The notes beneath the pieces are model-generated. The model searched no databases, was not told the origin of the DNA, and was given only the letters and a program-made list of their open reading frames with translations. A DNA stretch of 49,137 nucleotides from Oerskovia merdavium (GTDB lineage: Bacteria; Actinomycetota; Actinomycetes; Actinomycetales; Cellulomonadaceae). Below are positions 1 to 7,939 of the stretch, piece by piece (the stretch's first letter is position 1; every line of letters begins with the position of its first letter). The stretch spans positions 1 to 49,137 of the forward strand of contig NZ_JACSQF010000006.1 of NCBI RefSeq assembly GCF_014836755.1, in the 5' to 3' direction. A program made the position numbers and the translations under genes.

Positions 1-102
1 GACGGTGACTGGGCTGGGAGCGGGCGGCGACGCCCCGGCGGGGGGGGCGCCCGCGCCCCGGGCGGTAAGGACCCGGGGCGAGGGCGGTGTGGGCGGGTCC
101 TA

Positions 103-490
103 TCAGCGGGTCCGTTCGGGGCGCGTCGACTTGGGGATGGCGACGACACCGCGCTGGATCAACCAGCGCAGGGTCACCTGGGCGACGGACTTGCCGTGCG
201 CCGCACCCACGGCTGTCAGGGTGGGGTCTCTGAAGATGTTGTTCTCGCCTTCGGCGAGGGCCCCAGGACGCGATCTGTACGCCGCGCTCGGTCAGGAGGG
301 CTTGGTCGTCGACGCACTGAAAGAACGGATGGGTCTCGATCTGGTTCGCGGCCGGGGTGATCTCGTTGTGCTCGACGAGGTCCACGAGTCGGTCGGGGTA
401 GAAGCTCAAGACGCCGATCGCGCGGACGGCTCCCTGACGGTAGAGCTCCAGCATGGCCCGCCAGGAGCTGTAGCAGTGCCTGGGCGGCGA
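103..490 (-). pseudogene. Aldo/keto reductase fragment (decayed)
   Basis: Reading the minus strand from about 480 gives an aldo/keto reductase-like stretch: SSWRAMLELYRQGAVRAIGV, then FYPDRLVDLVEHNE, NQIETHPFFQ and IASWGP. The frame breaks near 258-262. The homology resumes in another frame with LAEGENNIF and continues through [18 protein letters not shown] to a stop at 103-105. These are the middle and C-terminal blocks of a diketogulonate-reductase-type AKR. The N-terminal third, with the catalytic Asp/Tyr/Lys, and the last ~30 residues are absent. Truncation at both ends plus a frameshift make this a dead gene remnant. It is not a copy of the intact AKR at 12.7-13.7 kb, which belongs to a different AKR subgroup. 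Confidence 0.8.
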
Positions 491-654
491 GCGTCCCCAG
501 TCCCCAGTTGCCGTTGCTGGGGGGCGGGCAAAGACTGGACGGCACGACCTCCGCGGGCGAATGCTCGGAGGCGACGTGGAAGCTCTCGGTACCGTCGCCC
601 ATTCTGTTCTCTCACGAGCGGCAGTCCGGCGAACGTCCAACGAAGGAGACAAGG

Positions 655-1536
655 ATGTCTGGAACTCGTGTCGTCGTCGGTGTCGACGGATCGACGAGCA
701 GCCGCACGGTACTGACCTGGGCCGCCCACGAAGCCCGCCTGCGTGGCGAGCCGCTTCTCGTCGTGCACTCGCGCTTCCGGCCTGCCTACGACCCGATGTT
801 CGCCGGAGGTTTCTACCTGCCACCGATGGCCTCCGAGAGCGACGAGGCCGACGAGGTGCTGCGCGTCGCCGTCGACGTAGCCCGACAGGCCGAGCCCGAG
901 CTGGAGGTGGAGACATCAGCTCGACCGGGACCGGCAGCCCTTGCTCTGCTGGACGCGGCGAGCGAAGGCGCCGGGCTCGTCGTGGTCGGCACACGCGGCC
1001 TCGGTGCCTTCGGTGCACTCTTCCTGGGCTCCGTCAGCATCCAGCTCGCAGCGCGCTCTCCGGTACCTGTGGCAGTGGTGCCGAGCGACGCGACGTTCTC
1101 GACCGCGGGCCCCGTCCTGGTAGGCGTCGACGGATCGCCTCGGAGTGACGTCGCGACCGTCGAAGCGGCCCACGAAGCGGTCCGTCGCAACGTCCCGCTC
1201 GACGTCGTCGCGGCATACACGGTCCCTGCCGACCCGCTCGTGACCTCCCTCACGCCGTCGGTCGACGATCTGCGCGCGGCATTCCGCGGCCGAGCGCACG
1301 AGGTGGCGGAGTGGGCTGCAGAGTCCGCCCGACGCGTGGGCCCGTCCCTGATCGTGCGGACGCACGTCATGGAAGGGCCGCCGGCCGACGAGATCTCGCG
1401 AGCCGCCGTGGCCGCCTCCGTCGTCGTGGTCGGTTCGCGGGGGTACGGCGAGGTCAGGGGACCGGTCCTGGGATCGGTCAGCCAGACCCTGCTGCGTCAC
1501 GCGAAGTGGCCGGTGCTGGTCACGCACGAGTCCTGA
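655..1536 (+). CDS. Universal stress protein, two tandem UspA domains
   Basis: A 293-residue cytosolic protein with two UspA domains (about residues 1-145 and 150-293). Each domain ends in the ATP-binding signature G-2x-G-9x-G-S: GTRGLGAFGALFLGS in the first and GSRGYGEVRGPVLGS in the second. The ATG at 655 is preceded by AAGGAGACAAGG, a good ribosome-binding site, and the protein opens with the usual VVVGVDGS strand. Tandem Usp proteins of this size are common in actinobacteria, where they bind ATP and respond to hypoxia, redox or starvation stress. It looks monocistronic. The AKR remnant lies upstream, and a leftward arsR ends 100 nt downstream. Confidence 0.95.
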   Translation: MSGTRVVVGVDGSTSSRTVLTWAAHEARLRGEPLLVVHSRFRPAYDPMFAGGFYLPPMASESDEADEVLRVAVDVARQAEPELEVETSARPGPAALALLDAASEGAGLVVVGTRGLGAFGALFLGSVSIQLAARSPVPVAVVPSDATFSTAGPVLVGVDGSPRSDVATVEAAHEAVRRNVPLDVVAAYTVPADPLVTSLTPSVDDLRAAFRGRAHEVAEWAAESARRVGPSLIVRTHVMEGPPADEISRAAVAASVVVVGSRGYGEVRGPVLGSVSQTLLRHAKWPVLVTHES

Positions 1537-1636
1537 CGGGCGACCGAGGCGCTGGGCCCTCGTGGGCGGGGGGGCTGGTCCGTGCAGAGGGACGTGCGGA
1601 TGCTGCGGATCGACGTGGTGTCCGCGATCGGCGGGT

Positions 1637-2029
1637 TCAGGACGGCTCTCGTCGGCCTCCCTCGGCGGTGGTCTCGGTGAGCATCGTCGCGAGCGAGGTG
1701 AGGGCGCCGGGCACGAGCGAGTAGTACGCCCAGCGTCCGCGCTGCTCTCGGGTGAGGAGGCCGGCGTCGACGAGGATCTTGAGGTGGTGGCTCACGGTCG
1801 GCTGGGACAGGCCGACAGGCTCGGTGAGGTCGCACACGCAGGCTTCGCCGCCCTCGTGAGAGGCGACGATCGAGAGCAGCTGGACCCGGGTGGGGTCGGC
1901 CAGCGCCTTGAAGGTGCGCGCGAGGGCGCGGGCGGTCTGGGGGTCCGCCGCCTGCCGGACCAGCGGCGCGCAGCAGGCGGCGCCGGCGGTGCCGGCTGGT
2001 GCGAGGGGCAGGTCCGTCGTCGTGGTCAT
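1637..2029 (-). CDS. arsR: ArsR-family arsenic-responsive repressor
   Basis: A 130-residue winged-helix repressor. The helix-turn-helix segment around residues 65-95 (LSQPTVSHHLKIL) follows ACVCDL, the CxC arsenite-binding motif of classical ArsR proteins. A second Cys pair (AACCAPL) lies near residue 20. As(III) binding to these thiols is expected to release the protein from DNA. It is divergent from the flavoprotein at 2113, and the 83-nt gap holds a 7-bp perfect inverted repeat suited to be its operator. The start at 2029 was chosen because the ATG a few bases upstream runs straight into a stop. It has no arsC directly behind it, so it probably controls the divergent gene and perhaps the acr3 operon. 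Confidence 0.93.
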   Translation of the reverse strand: MTTTTDLPLAPAGTAGAACCAPLVRQAADPQTARALARTFKALADPTRVQLLSIVASHEGGEACVCDLTEPVGLSQPTVSHHLKILVDAGLLTREQRGRWAYYSLVPGALTSLATMLTETTAEGGRREPS

Positions 2030-2043
2030 GAGCCCATCTTGCC

Positions 2044-2067
2044 ACGTATCGAAGTTTGTGGATACGT
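2044..2067. promoter_or_regulatory. Candidate ArsR operator, ACGTATC-N10-GATACGT
   Basis: A perfect 7-bp inverted repeat (ACGTATC at 2044-2050, GATACGT at 2061-2067) sits between the divergent arsR and flavoprotein starts. The strand reading ATCGAAGTTTGTGGATA resembles the site in front of acr3 near 6390-6414. Its position and symmetry suit a dimeric ArsR repressor controlling both directions. The binding itself is inferred. Confidence 0.7.
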
Positions 2068-2112
2068 TGTCGCCATGGAGTTCATTGATGGTTGTCGATG
2101 CGAGGAGTGGTG

Positions 2113-3543
2113 ATGAGCGAGGTCGTGCGTGCTGACCTGCCGGTCGTGGTGATCGGTGGGGGACCGGTGGGGCTGGCCGCGGCCGCTCACCTGCTGGAGC
2201 GGGGCCTGGAGCCGGTGGTCCTCGAGGCGGGCGAGGGGCCGGGTGCGGCGGTGGCGTCGTGGGGACACGTGCGGTTGGTCTCGCCGTGGCGCTACGACAT
2301 CGACGAGGCCGCGTGCCGACTGCTCGAGCCCACCGGATGGAGGGCCCCGGACCTGAACGAGCTGCCCACGGGTCGCGAGCTCGTGGACGAGTACCTGGTG
2401 CCGCTGGCCGCGACCCCGGCGATCGCCTCGCGGTTGCGGACCAGGACACGGGTGCTGGCCGTGGCCCGCGACGGCGCGGACAAGACCCGGTCCTTGGGCC
2501 GGGAGCGGCGCGCGTACCGGGTGCGGACCGTGGGTGCGGACGGGCAGGTCGAGGACGTGCTGGCCCGTGCGGTGATCGACGCGTCCGGGACGTTCACGAC
2601 GTCCAACCCGCTGGGGACCAGCGGCCTTCCGGCCGTCGGCGAGGACCGGGCGCAGGGCTTCGTCACCGGCCCCCTGCCTGATGTCCTGGGCTCGCAGCGG
2701 GAGCGGTTCGCCGGCCGGCACGCGCTCGTCGTCGGGATGGGCCACTCGGCAGCGAACACGCTCCTGTCCCTGGTCGAGCTCGCGGAGTCCGCGCTTGGCA
2801 CCACGGTCACCTGGGCGATCCGCGGCGGGTCGGCGCGGCGCCTGTTCGGCGGCGGGACCGACGACGAGCTGCCCGCGCGCGGGCTCCTGGGCACCCGCCT
2901 GCAGGCCGCGGTGGAGGCCGGCCGGTTGACGGTGGTGAAGTGGATCTCGATCGAACAGCTCGTGCCCGGCCAGGACACGGTGCGGGTCCTGGGCCGTTCG
3001 CGCGACGAGGCGCTGGACCTGCAGGTCCATGCGATCGTGAACGCGACCGGGTTCCGCCCGGACCTGGACATGCTGCGCGAGGTGCGCCTGGACCTGGACC
3101 CGGTGGTGGAGTCCCCGAGCCGGCTGGCCGAGCTCATCGACCCCAACTTCCACTCGTGCGGCACGGTGCCCCCGCACGGGGAGAAGCTGCTCCGGCACCC
3201 CGACGACGGGTTCTACCTCGCCGGGATGAAGTCCTACGGGCGGGCGCCGACGTTCCTGCTCGCCACGGGCTACGAGCAGGTCCGCTCGATCGCCGCCGCC
3301 CTGGCAGGCGACCGGGCCGCAGCCGACCTCGTCCAGCTGAACCTGCCCGCCACCGGTGTGTGCTCGACGGACCTGGCGCTGGAGGCCGACGACGAGTCCG
3401 ACGTCTCGTGCTGCGGCACAGCGCCCACCGAGCCGCAGCTCGTCACGCTCGGGGTCGGTGCGCCGTCCGGGTCCGGGTTCGCTACCGGCGTCGTCCACGG
3501 GCGCTCCGGCGACGAACCGACGCCGGCGAGCGCCTGCGAGTAA
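2113..3543 (+). CDS. ArsO-like FAD/NAD(P)-binding flavoprotein
   Basis: A 476-residue flavin-dependent oxidoreductase of the monooxygenase/ArsO type. The N-terminal FAD Rossmann motif is VVVIGGGPVGLAAAAHLLERG (shown here in part: GGGPVG), with the acidic residue LE at the end of the second strand. A second nucleotide-binding motif (VVGMGHSAANT) lies near residue 215. The C terminus carries a vicinal cysteine pair (SCCGTAP) that could bind arsenite. The start at 2113 follows GAGGAGTGGTG. It is divergent from arsR and ends in two strong hairpins. ArsO-type flavoproteins are recurrent in ars operons, but their substrate is not settled. Oxidation of an arsenical or antimonial is an inference from context. 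Confidence 0.8.
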   Translation: MSEVVRADLPVVVIGGGPVGLAAAAHLLERGLEPVVLEAGEGPGAAVASWGHVRLVSPWRYDIDEAACRLLEPTGWRAPDLNELPTGRELVDEYLVPLAATPAIASRLRTRTRVLAVARDGADKTRSLGRERRAYRVRTVGADGQVEDVLARAVIDASGTFTTSNPLGTSGLPAVGEDRAQGFVTGPLPDVLGSQRERFAGRHALVVGMGHSAANTLLSLVELAESALGTTVTWAIRGGSARRLFGGGTDDELPARGLLGTRLQAAVEAGRLTVVKWISIEQLVPGQDTVRVLGRSRDEALDLQVHAIVNATGFRPDLDMLREVRLDLDPVVESPSRLAELIDPNFHSCGTVPPHGEKLLRHPDDGFYLAGMKSYGRAPTFLLATGYEQVRSIAAALAGDRAAADLVQLNLPATGVCSTDLALEADDESDVSCCGTAPTEPQLVTLGVGAPSGSGFATGVVHGRSGDEPTPASACE

Positions 3544-3560
3544 GGCTGGGCCTGCGTGCA

Positions 3561-3592
3561 GCGAACCCCGCCCGGAGGGGCGGGGGCTTCGC
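3561..3592 (+). terminator. Hairpin terminator after the flavoprotein gene
   Basis: GCGAACCCCGCCC pairs with GGGCGGGGGCTTCGC across a GGAG loop, with one bulge, 18 nt after the flavoprotein stop. There is no T-tract, as is usual in GC-rich actinobacteria. Confidence 0.65.
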
Positions 3593-3597
3593 CTGGA

Positions 3598-3637
3598 CGA
3601 CGAAGGGCCGGACGCGCACGTGTCCGGCCCTTCGTCG
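3598..3637. terminator. Bidirectional hairpin between convergent ars genes
   Basis: A perfect 16-bp stem, CGACGAAGGGCCGGAC (3598-3613) with its complement at 3622-3637, around an 8-nt loop. It lies between the rightward flavoprotein and the leftward arsC stop at 3647, so it can terminate both. Confidence 0.85.
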
Positions 3638-3646
3638 CGTCCGGGG

Positions 3647-4093
3647 TCAGGCGGTGGCAGGGACCTCGACGGCGTCGACGCCGAGCTCGGTGAGCAGGGT
3701 CAGGACGCGGGTGCGGATCTCGTCGCGGATGGGGCGCACGGACTCGATGCCCTGCCCGGCGGGGTCCTCGAGCTGCCAGTCCTCGTAGCGCTTGCCGGGG
3801 AAGATGGGGCACACGTCGCCGCAGCCCATGGTGATCACGACGTCGGAGGCCTGGACGGCCTCGGTGGTCAGGACCTTGGGGGTCTCGGTGCGGATGTCGA
3901 TCCCGGCTTCGAGCATGGCCTCGACCGCGACCGGGTTGATCTGGTCGGCGGGCGTGGACCCGGCGGAGCGGACCTCGACGGCGCCACCGGACAGGGCGCG
4001 CAGGAACCCGGCGGCCATCTGGGAGCGGCCCGCGTTGTGGACGCAGACGAACAGGGCGGACGGCTTCTCGGTGGGGGCGTGCTGGGCGTTCAT
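3647..4093 (-). CDS. arsC: Arsenate reductase, LMW-phosphatase fold
   Basis: A 148-residue arsenate reductase of the low-molecular-weight tyrosine phosphatase superfamily. The catalytic P-loop is FVCVHNAGRSQMA (C-x5-R) near residue 16. The segment MGCGDVCPIFPGKRYEDW supplies the Asp loop and further cysteines (C-x3-C), as in actinobacterial ArsC proteins, some of which use mycothiol and mycoredoxin; use of mycothiol here is inferred. The ATG at 4093 follows GGAGAG. It is the last gene of the leftward acr3 / arsR-arsC fusion / arsC operon, starting 28 nt after the fusion gene stops. The fusion provides a second reductase domain in the same operon. Confidence 0.93.
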   Translation of the reverse strand: MNAQHAPTEKPSALFVCVHNAGRSQMAAGFLRALSGGAVEVRSAGSTPADQINPVAVEAMLEAGIDIRTETPKVLTTEAVQASDVVITMGCGDVCPIFPGKRYEDWQLEDPAGQGIESVRPIRDEIRTRVLTLLTELGVDAVEVPATA

Positions 4094-4121
4094 GAGGTCT
4101 CTCCAGGCTGGTGCGTGCGGG

Positions 4122-5132
4122 TCAGGTGGGCAGGGTGAGGTCGGGCAGGAGGTCGGCGAGCAGGGCACGGACCCGGGTGTCGAGCTCGTCGCGGATCGCG
4201 GCGACACCCGCGGGGGAGGCCAGGGCGGGGTCTCCGACGAGCCAGTCCTCGTAGCGCTTGCCGGGGAGGACCGGGCACACGTCGCCGCAGCCCATGGTGA
4301 TCACGACGTCGGCTGCGCGGACCGCGTCGTCGGTCAACGGCTTGGGGAACGCGTCGTGGGCGGTGCCCAGGTCGTCGAGGGCTTCGCGGACCCCGGCGTG
4401 GATCTCGGCAGCGGGGGTGGAGCCTGCGGAACGGACCGTGACGCGGTCGCCCGCGTAGCGGCGTACCAGCGCCGCGGCGAGCTGGGAGCGGCCGGCGTTC
4501 GCGACGCACACGAACAGCACCTGGGGGCCGCTCGTCGGGTCGCGGGTGATGTCGGTCAGGCGTTGGCGGGCGAAGCGTTCGGTAAGGGTGACCAGGTGTG
4601 CGGAGACCTTCGCCGAGCGTGCCAGGTCGGTGTAGGACTCGCGCACGACCCGCTGGACGGCGTCGAAGCGCACGCCGGGGAACGTGGTCGCGAGCTCGGT
4701 GGCCAGGTGGTCCAGGGCCGGGTCGACGTCCTCGAGCCCGCGCAGCACCTCCTGGGTGACCGATGCCTCGAGGGCTGCCGGGGCGAAGGAGTCCAGCAGG
4801 GTGGTCACGGCCGCCTTGTAGCCAGGAGTGATGCGGTACCAGACCCAGGTGCCGCGCCGCTCGGAGGCGAGGACCCCGACGTCGCGCAGCACCTTGAGGT
4901 GGTGCGAGACGGTCGGCTGGGACACGTCGGTCAGGGCGGCCAGGTCGCACACGCAGGCCTCGCCGGCCGGGGCGGTGGCGATGAAGGACAGCATGCGCAG
5001 GCGCAGCGGTTCGGCCAGGGCCTTGAGCGCGGTCGCGACGACGGTGGCGATGCCGGCGCCGATGGCGTGGGACTCGATCTGCGGTCCGCAGTCCGCGTCG
5101 CGCACCGTCAGAGGCGGGGGAGTGGTGGTCAT
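4122..5132 (-). CDS. ArsR-ArsC fusion: arsenic repressor joined to arsenate reductase
   Basis: A 336-residue bifunctional protein. Residues ~25-115 are an ArsR winged helix with ACVCDL and a VSQPTVSHHLKVL recognition segment. Residues ~125-200 form a helical linker (LDHLATELATTFPGVRFD, then YTDLARS). Residues ~205-336 are an LMW-phosphatase-type ArsC with P-loop FVCVANAGRSQLA and MGCGDVCPVLPGKRYEDW. Both halves keep their key cysteines, so it could both sense As(III) and reduce As(V). The start at 5132 overlaps the acr3 stop (ATGA), so translation is coupled. The fusion architecture occurs in some actinobacterial ars operons. Whether the ArsC half is active here is not known. Confidence 0.92.
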   Translation of the reverse strand: MTTTPPPLTVRDADCGPQIESHAIGAGIATVVATALKALAEPLRLRMLSFIATAPAGEACVCDLAALTDVSQPTVSHHLKVLRDVGVLASERRGTWVWYRITPGYKAAVTTLLDSFAPAALEASVTQEVLRGLEDVDPALDHLATELATTFPGVRFDAVQRVVRESYTDLARSAKVSAHLVTLTERFARQRLTDITRDPTSGPQVLFVCVANAGRSQLAAALVRRYAGDRVTVRSAGSTPAAEIHAGVREALDDLGTAHDAFPKPLTDDAVRAADVVITMGCGDVCPVLPGKRYEDWLVGDPALASPAGVAAIRDELDTRVRALLADLLPDLTLPT

Positions 5133-6253
5133 GGGGTCACCTTCGCGGGTTCGGCCACCTGGGTGGCGTAGGGGTCGACGGCGAACCAGCGGCGGGCGAT
5201 CCACAAGGAGACGTAGACCAGGCCCACCAGGACCGGGACCTCGATGAGCGGCCCGACGACACCGGCCAGGGCCTGGCCCGAGGCTGCGCCGAACGTCGCG
5301 ATGGCCACCGCGATCGCGAGCTCGAAGTTGTTGCCGGCCGCGGTGAAGGCCAAGGTCGTGGACTTGGCGTACCCCAGGCCCAGAGTCTTCCCGGTGACGA
5401 TGCCCACGCCCCACATCACGGCGAAGTACACCAGCAGCGGCAGGGCGATGCGGGCCACGTCGAGCGGGTCGGAGGTCACGGCCTCGCCCTGCAGCGCGAA
5501 GAGCAGCACGATCGTGAACAGCAGCCCGTACAGGGCCCAGGGGCCGATCACGGGCAGGAACTTGTCCTCGTACCAGGTCCGGCCCTTGGTGCGTTCCCCG
5601 ACCAGGCGCGAGGCGAACCCGGCCACGAGCGGGATCCCGAGGAAGACCAGGACGTTGAGCGCGATCTGTCCCATGGAGATGTCGAGGCCGGCGGTGTCCA
5701 GGCCGAGCCATCCGGGCAGGATCGTGAGGTAGAAGTAGCCCAGGAGCGAGAACGCGAGGACCTGGAAGACGGAGTTGATCGCGATCAGGACCGCCGCGGC
5801 CTCCCGGTCCCCGCAGGCCAGGTCGTTCCAGATGACGACCATCGCGATGCAGCGGGCCAGGCCCACGATGATCAATCCGGTGCGGAACTCGGGCAGGTCG
5901 GGCAGGAAGATCCACGCCAGCGCGAACATCAGCGCGGGCCCCACGAGCCAGTTCAGCACCAGGGAGGAGACCAGGAGCTTCTTGTCCCCCGTGACCGAGG
6001 CGACCTTGTCGTAGCGGACCTTGGCCAGGACCGGGTACATCATCACGAGCAGGCCGATCGCGATGGGCACCGAGATCCCCCCGACCTCCATCGAGGCCAG
6101 CACGTCCGACAGGGCCGGGACGAACCGGCCCAGCAGCAGTCCGGCGACCATCGCGAGCCCGATCCACACCGGCAGCCACCGGTCGAGCGTCGACAACCGT
6201 CCTGCGCCCTGGGTGATCACGGGGGTGGTGGCTGGTGCCACGGTGCGGCTCAC
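5129..6253 (-). CDS. acr3: Arsenite efflux permease, ACR3 family
   Basis: A 374-residue integral membrane protein with about ten hydrophobic helices that exports arsenite using the proton gradient. The conserved ACR3 cysteine is visible in GLARCIAMVVIWNDLACGD, and the later helix has the conserved GNNFELAIAVAIA with its glutamate. The GTG at 6253 was chosen because AGGAGG lies 8 nt upstream; the longer reading frame has no such site. It is the first recognised gene of the leftward operon and overlaps the fusion gene by ATGA. Arsenate reduced by ArsC is the source of its substrate. Confidence 0.95.
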   Translation of the reverse strand: MSRTVAPATTPVITQGAGRLSTLDRWLPVWIGLAMVAGLLLGRFVPALSDVLASMEVGGISVPIAIGLLVMMYPVLAKVRYDKVASVTGDKKLLVSSLVLNWLVGPALMFALAWIFLPDLPEFRTGLIIVGLARCIAMVVIWNDLACGDREAAAVLIAINSVFQVLAFSLLGYFYLTILPGWLGLDTAGLDISMGQIALNVLVFLGIPLVAGFASRLVGERTKGRTWYEDKFLPVIGPWALYGLLFTIVLLFALQGEAVTSDPLDVARIALPLLVYFAVMWGVGIVTGKTLGLGYAKSTTLAFTAAGNNFELAIAVAIATFGAASGQALAGVVGPLIEVPVLVGLVYVSLWIARRWFAVDPYATQVAEPAKVTP

Positions 6254-6390
6254 GCCAGGGCCTCCTCGATCTCGGCGACCAGCACCCACGGAGGGCGCCT
6301 GCCCACGATCGACGTCATGGCTCGCCCCAGGAGGTGGCGGTCACGGTCGGGCATGAGAGGGCAGCGGCGGCCAGGATGGTGCATCGACAT
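6250..6390 (-). CDS. Possible 46-codon leader ORF coupled to acr3
   Basis: An ORF that ends VLVAEIEEALA with its TGA overlapping the acr3 GTG start (GTGA). The segment encoding EIEEAL also contains the acr3 ribosome-binding site. The first ATG (6390) lies inside the candidate operator, so an internal ATG at 6318 (MTSIVG) giving 22 residues is more plausible. No family is recognised. It could be a translated leader that couples acr3 translation, or merely the UTR read in frame. Confidence 0.3.
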   Translation of the reverse strand: MSMHHPGRRCPLMPDRDRHLLGRAMTSIVGRRPPWVLVAEIEEALA

Positions 6391-6414
6391 GCGTCTATGT
6401 TGACACATTTCGAT
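6383..6414. promoter_or_regulatory. Candidate ArsR operator upstream of acr3
   Basis: ATCGACATG (6383-6391) and CATTTCGAT (6406-6414) form a 9-bp inverted repeat with one mismatch. The minus strand reads ATATCGAAATGTGTCAACATA, similar to ATCGAAGTTTGTGGATA at the arsR intergenic site. A TTGACA lies at 6400-6405 on the plus strand, which could serve the rightward DUF1254 gene. The role is inferred. Confidence 0.55.
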
Positions 6415-6540
6415 ATAGCGAGACAAGGCGATACCGCGCTGCCGACGTCGGACCTGAGCCGAGTTGCGGAAGGCAGCGGACCGTGGAGCATGGGGTGGGC
6501 GCTCCACCTGGACGCCGGTGATCGAGTGAGGGTGTGGGGC

Positions 6541-7863
6541 ATGGCGACGGAGCTGACGGACCGGGCGGGGTTGGCCAAGGACGCGTACGTGTACGGGTAT
6601 CCGTTGGTCTTCAACGTCGACCAGGTGCGGCGCTACGTGAACGAGGGGGTCGGTGCGAACCCGGCGGCGGCGTTCAACACGTTCTCGCACGCACGGCACC
6701 TCGCGGGCCCCGCAGACACGTTCGTGACGATCAACAACGACACCCTGTACTCGATGGCACAGCTGGACCTGTCCGTCGGTCCGCTCGTGCTGGACGTGCC
6801 GGCGACCGGGGAGCGCTACTACGTGCTCCAGTTCGTCGACGCCTGGACGAACAACATCGCGTACGTCGGGACGCGGGCCACCGGCAACGAGGCGGGCCGG
6901 TTCGTCGTCGTCCCGCCCGGCTGGTCGGGCGACCTGCCCGCCGACGCCGTCGTGGTGCAGGCGTCGACCCGGATCGTGAGCATCGTCGGGCGGATCGCGT
7001 GCGCAGGACCGGACGACGTCGGCGCGGCGAACTCCGTCCAGGACCAGTTCCTGCTCCGGCCTCTCGACCTCACCGCGAAGCCTGCCGGCCTGCCCGACAA
7101 GGCGGCGTCCGGGGAGGAGGGGCTGGACTTCTTCGAGGACCTGCGACGGCTGTCCCAGGAGCTCCCGCCCTCACCGGCCGACGTCGAGTACGCGACCCGG
7201 TTCGACCCGCTCGGGCTCGCCGGGACCGCACCGATCCAGGACCCCGACGGCGAGCTCGCCGAGCAGTATCTGGCCGGGCGAGACCTGGTGGAGCACGCCT
7301 CTCACCACGGTTCCGCGCCCGTCAACAACGGGTGGACCGTCGGACTGCACATGTTCGACTACAACGTCGCCGCGCTCGGGCTGGGCACGATCGACGCGCC
7401 CGAGTGGAAGATCGCCGACCCGGCCGAGAGATTCCTCGATCGAGCCCAGGCGGCGCGCCTCGGCCTGTGGGGCAACCACGCCTATGAGGCCGTGTACGCC
7501 CAAGCCTTCACCGACGTCGACGGCGCACCTCTGCACGGTGAGTCGACCTACGAGGTGCACTTCGACACTGAGCCGCCCGTCGGGGCGTTCTGGTCGATCA
7601 CCCTCTACGACGTCCCCCGGTACTTCCTGGTCGACAACCCGATCGACCGGTACTCGATCGGCGACCGCACGCCTGGCACGCGGCGCGCCGACGACGGCAC
7701 CTTGACCGTGACGATCTCCCACGCAGAACCCGCTGACCCGCTCGCGCGCGCGAACTGGCTCCCAGCCCCCGACGCGGCGTTCCGCCTGGTCCTGCGGCTC
7801 TACATCCCGGGGCCGACGGTGCTCGACGGCACCTACGGCTTCCCGCCCATCACCCAGGTCTGA
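6541..7863 (+). CDS. DUF1254/DUF1214 domain protein
   Basis: A 440-residue protein with the DUF1254 N-terminal domain (YVYGYPLVFN, then FVTINNDTLYSMAQLDLS, residues ~10-150) and the DUF1214 C-terminal domain (GAFWSITLYDVPRYFLVDNPIDRYSIGDRT, shown in part: FWSITLYD). The family is widespread and its biochemical role is unknown. There is no obvious signal peptide from this start. The ATG at 6541 has only a weak GTGGGG upstream. It sits alone between the ars island and the convergent histidine kinase gene. A link to arsenic is not supported beyond proximity. Confidence 0.88.
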   Translation: MATELTDRAGLAKDAYVYGYPLVFNVDQVRRYVNEGVGANPAAAFNTFSHARHLAGPADTFVTINNDTLYSMAQLDLSVGPLVLDVPATGERYYVLQFVDAWTNNIAYVGTRATGNEAGRFVVVPPGWSGDLPADAVVVQASTRIVSIVGRIACAGPDDVGAANSVQDQFLLRPLDLTAKPAGLPDKAASGEEGLDFFEDLRRLSQELPPSPADVEYATRFDPLGLAGTAPIQDPDGELAEQYLAGRDLVEHASHHGSAPVNNGWTVGLHMFDYNVAALGLGTIDAPEWKIADPAERFLDRAQAARLGLWGNHAYEAVYAQAFTDVDGAPLHGESTYEVHFDTEPPVGAFWSITLYDVPRYFLVDNPIDRYSIGDRTPGTRRADDGTLTVTISHAEPADPLARANWLPAPDAAFRLVLRLYIPGPTVLDGTYGFPPITQV

Positions 7864-7939
7864 CCGCGCGCGTGCTGGCTCTCTGACGCCGCAGAGACCG
7901 CGTCTGCGGACGTCGGAGAGTCGGCCGGTCGGGCCGTCC

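Noticed and set aside
5-715. A 236-codon plus-strand frame at the left end
   Set aside because: It overlaps the AKR remnant on the other strand and the start of the universal stress gene. The product has no family features.
2026-3498. A 490-codon minus-strand frame opposite the flavoprotein
   Set aside because: Low-complexity Arg/Gly/His sequence opposite a gene with clear FAD-binding motifs.
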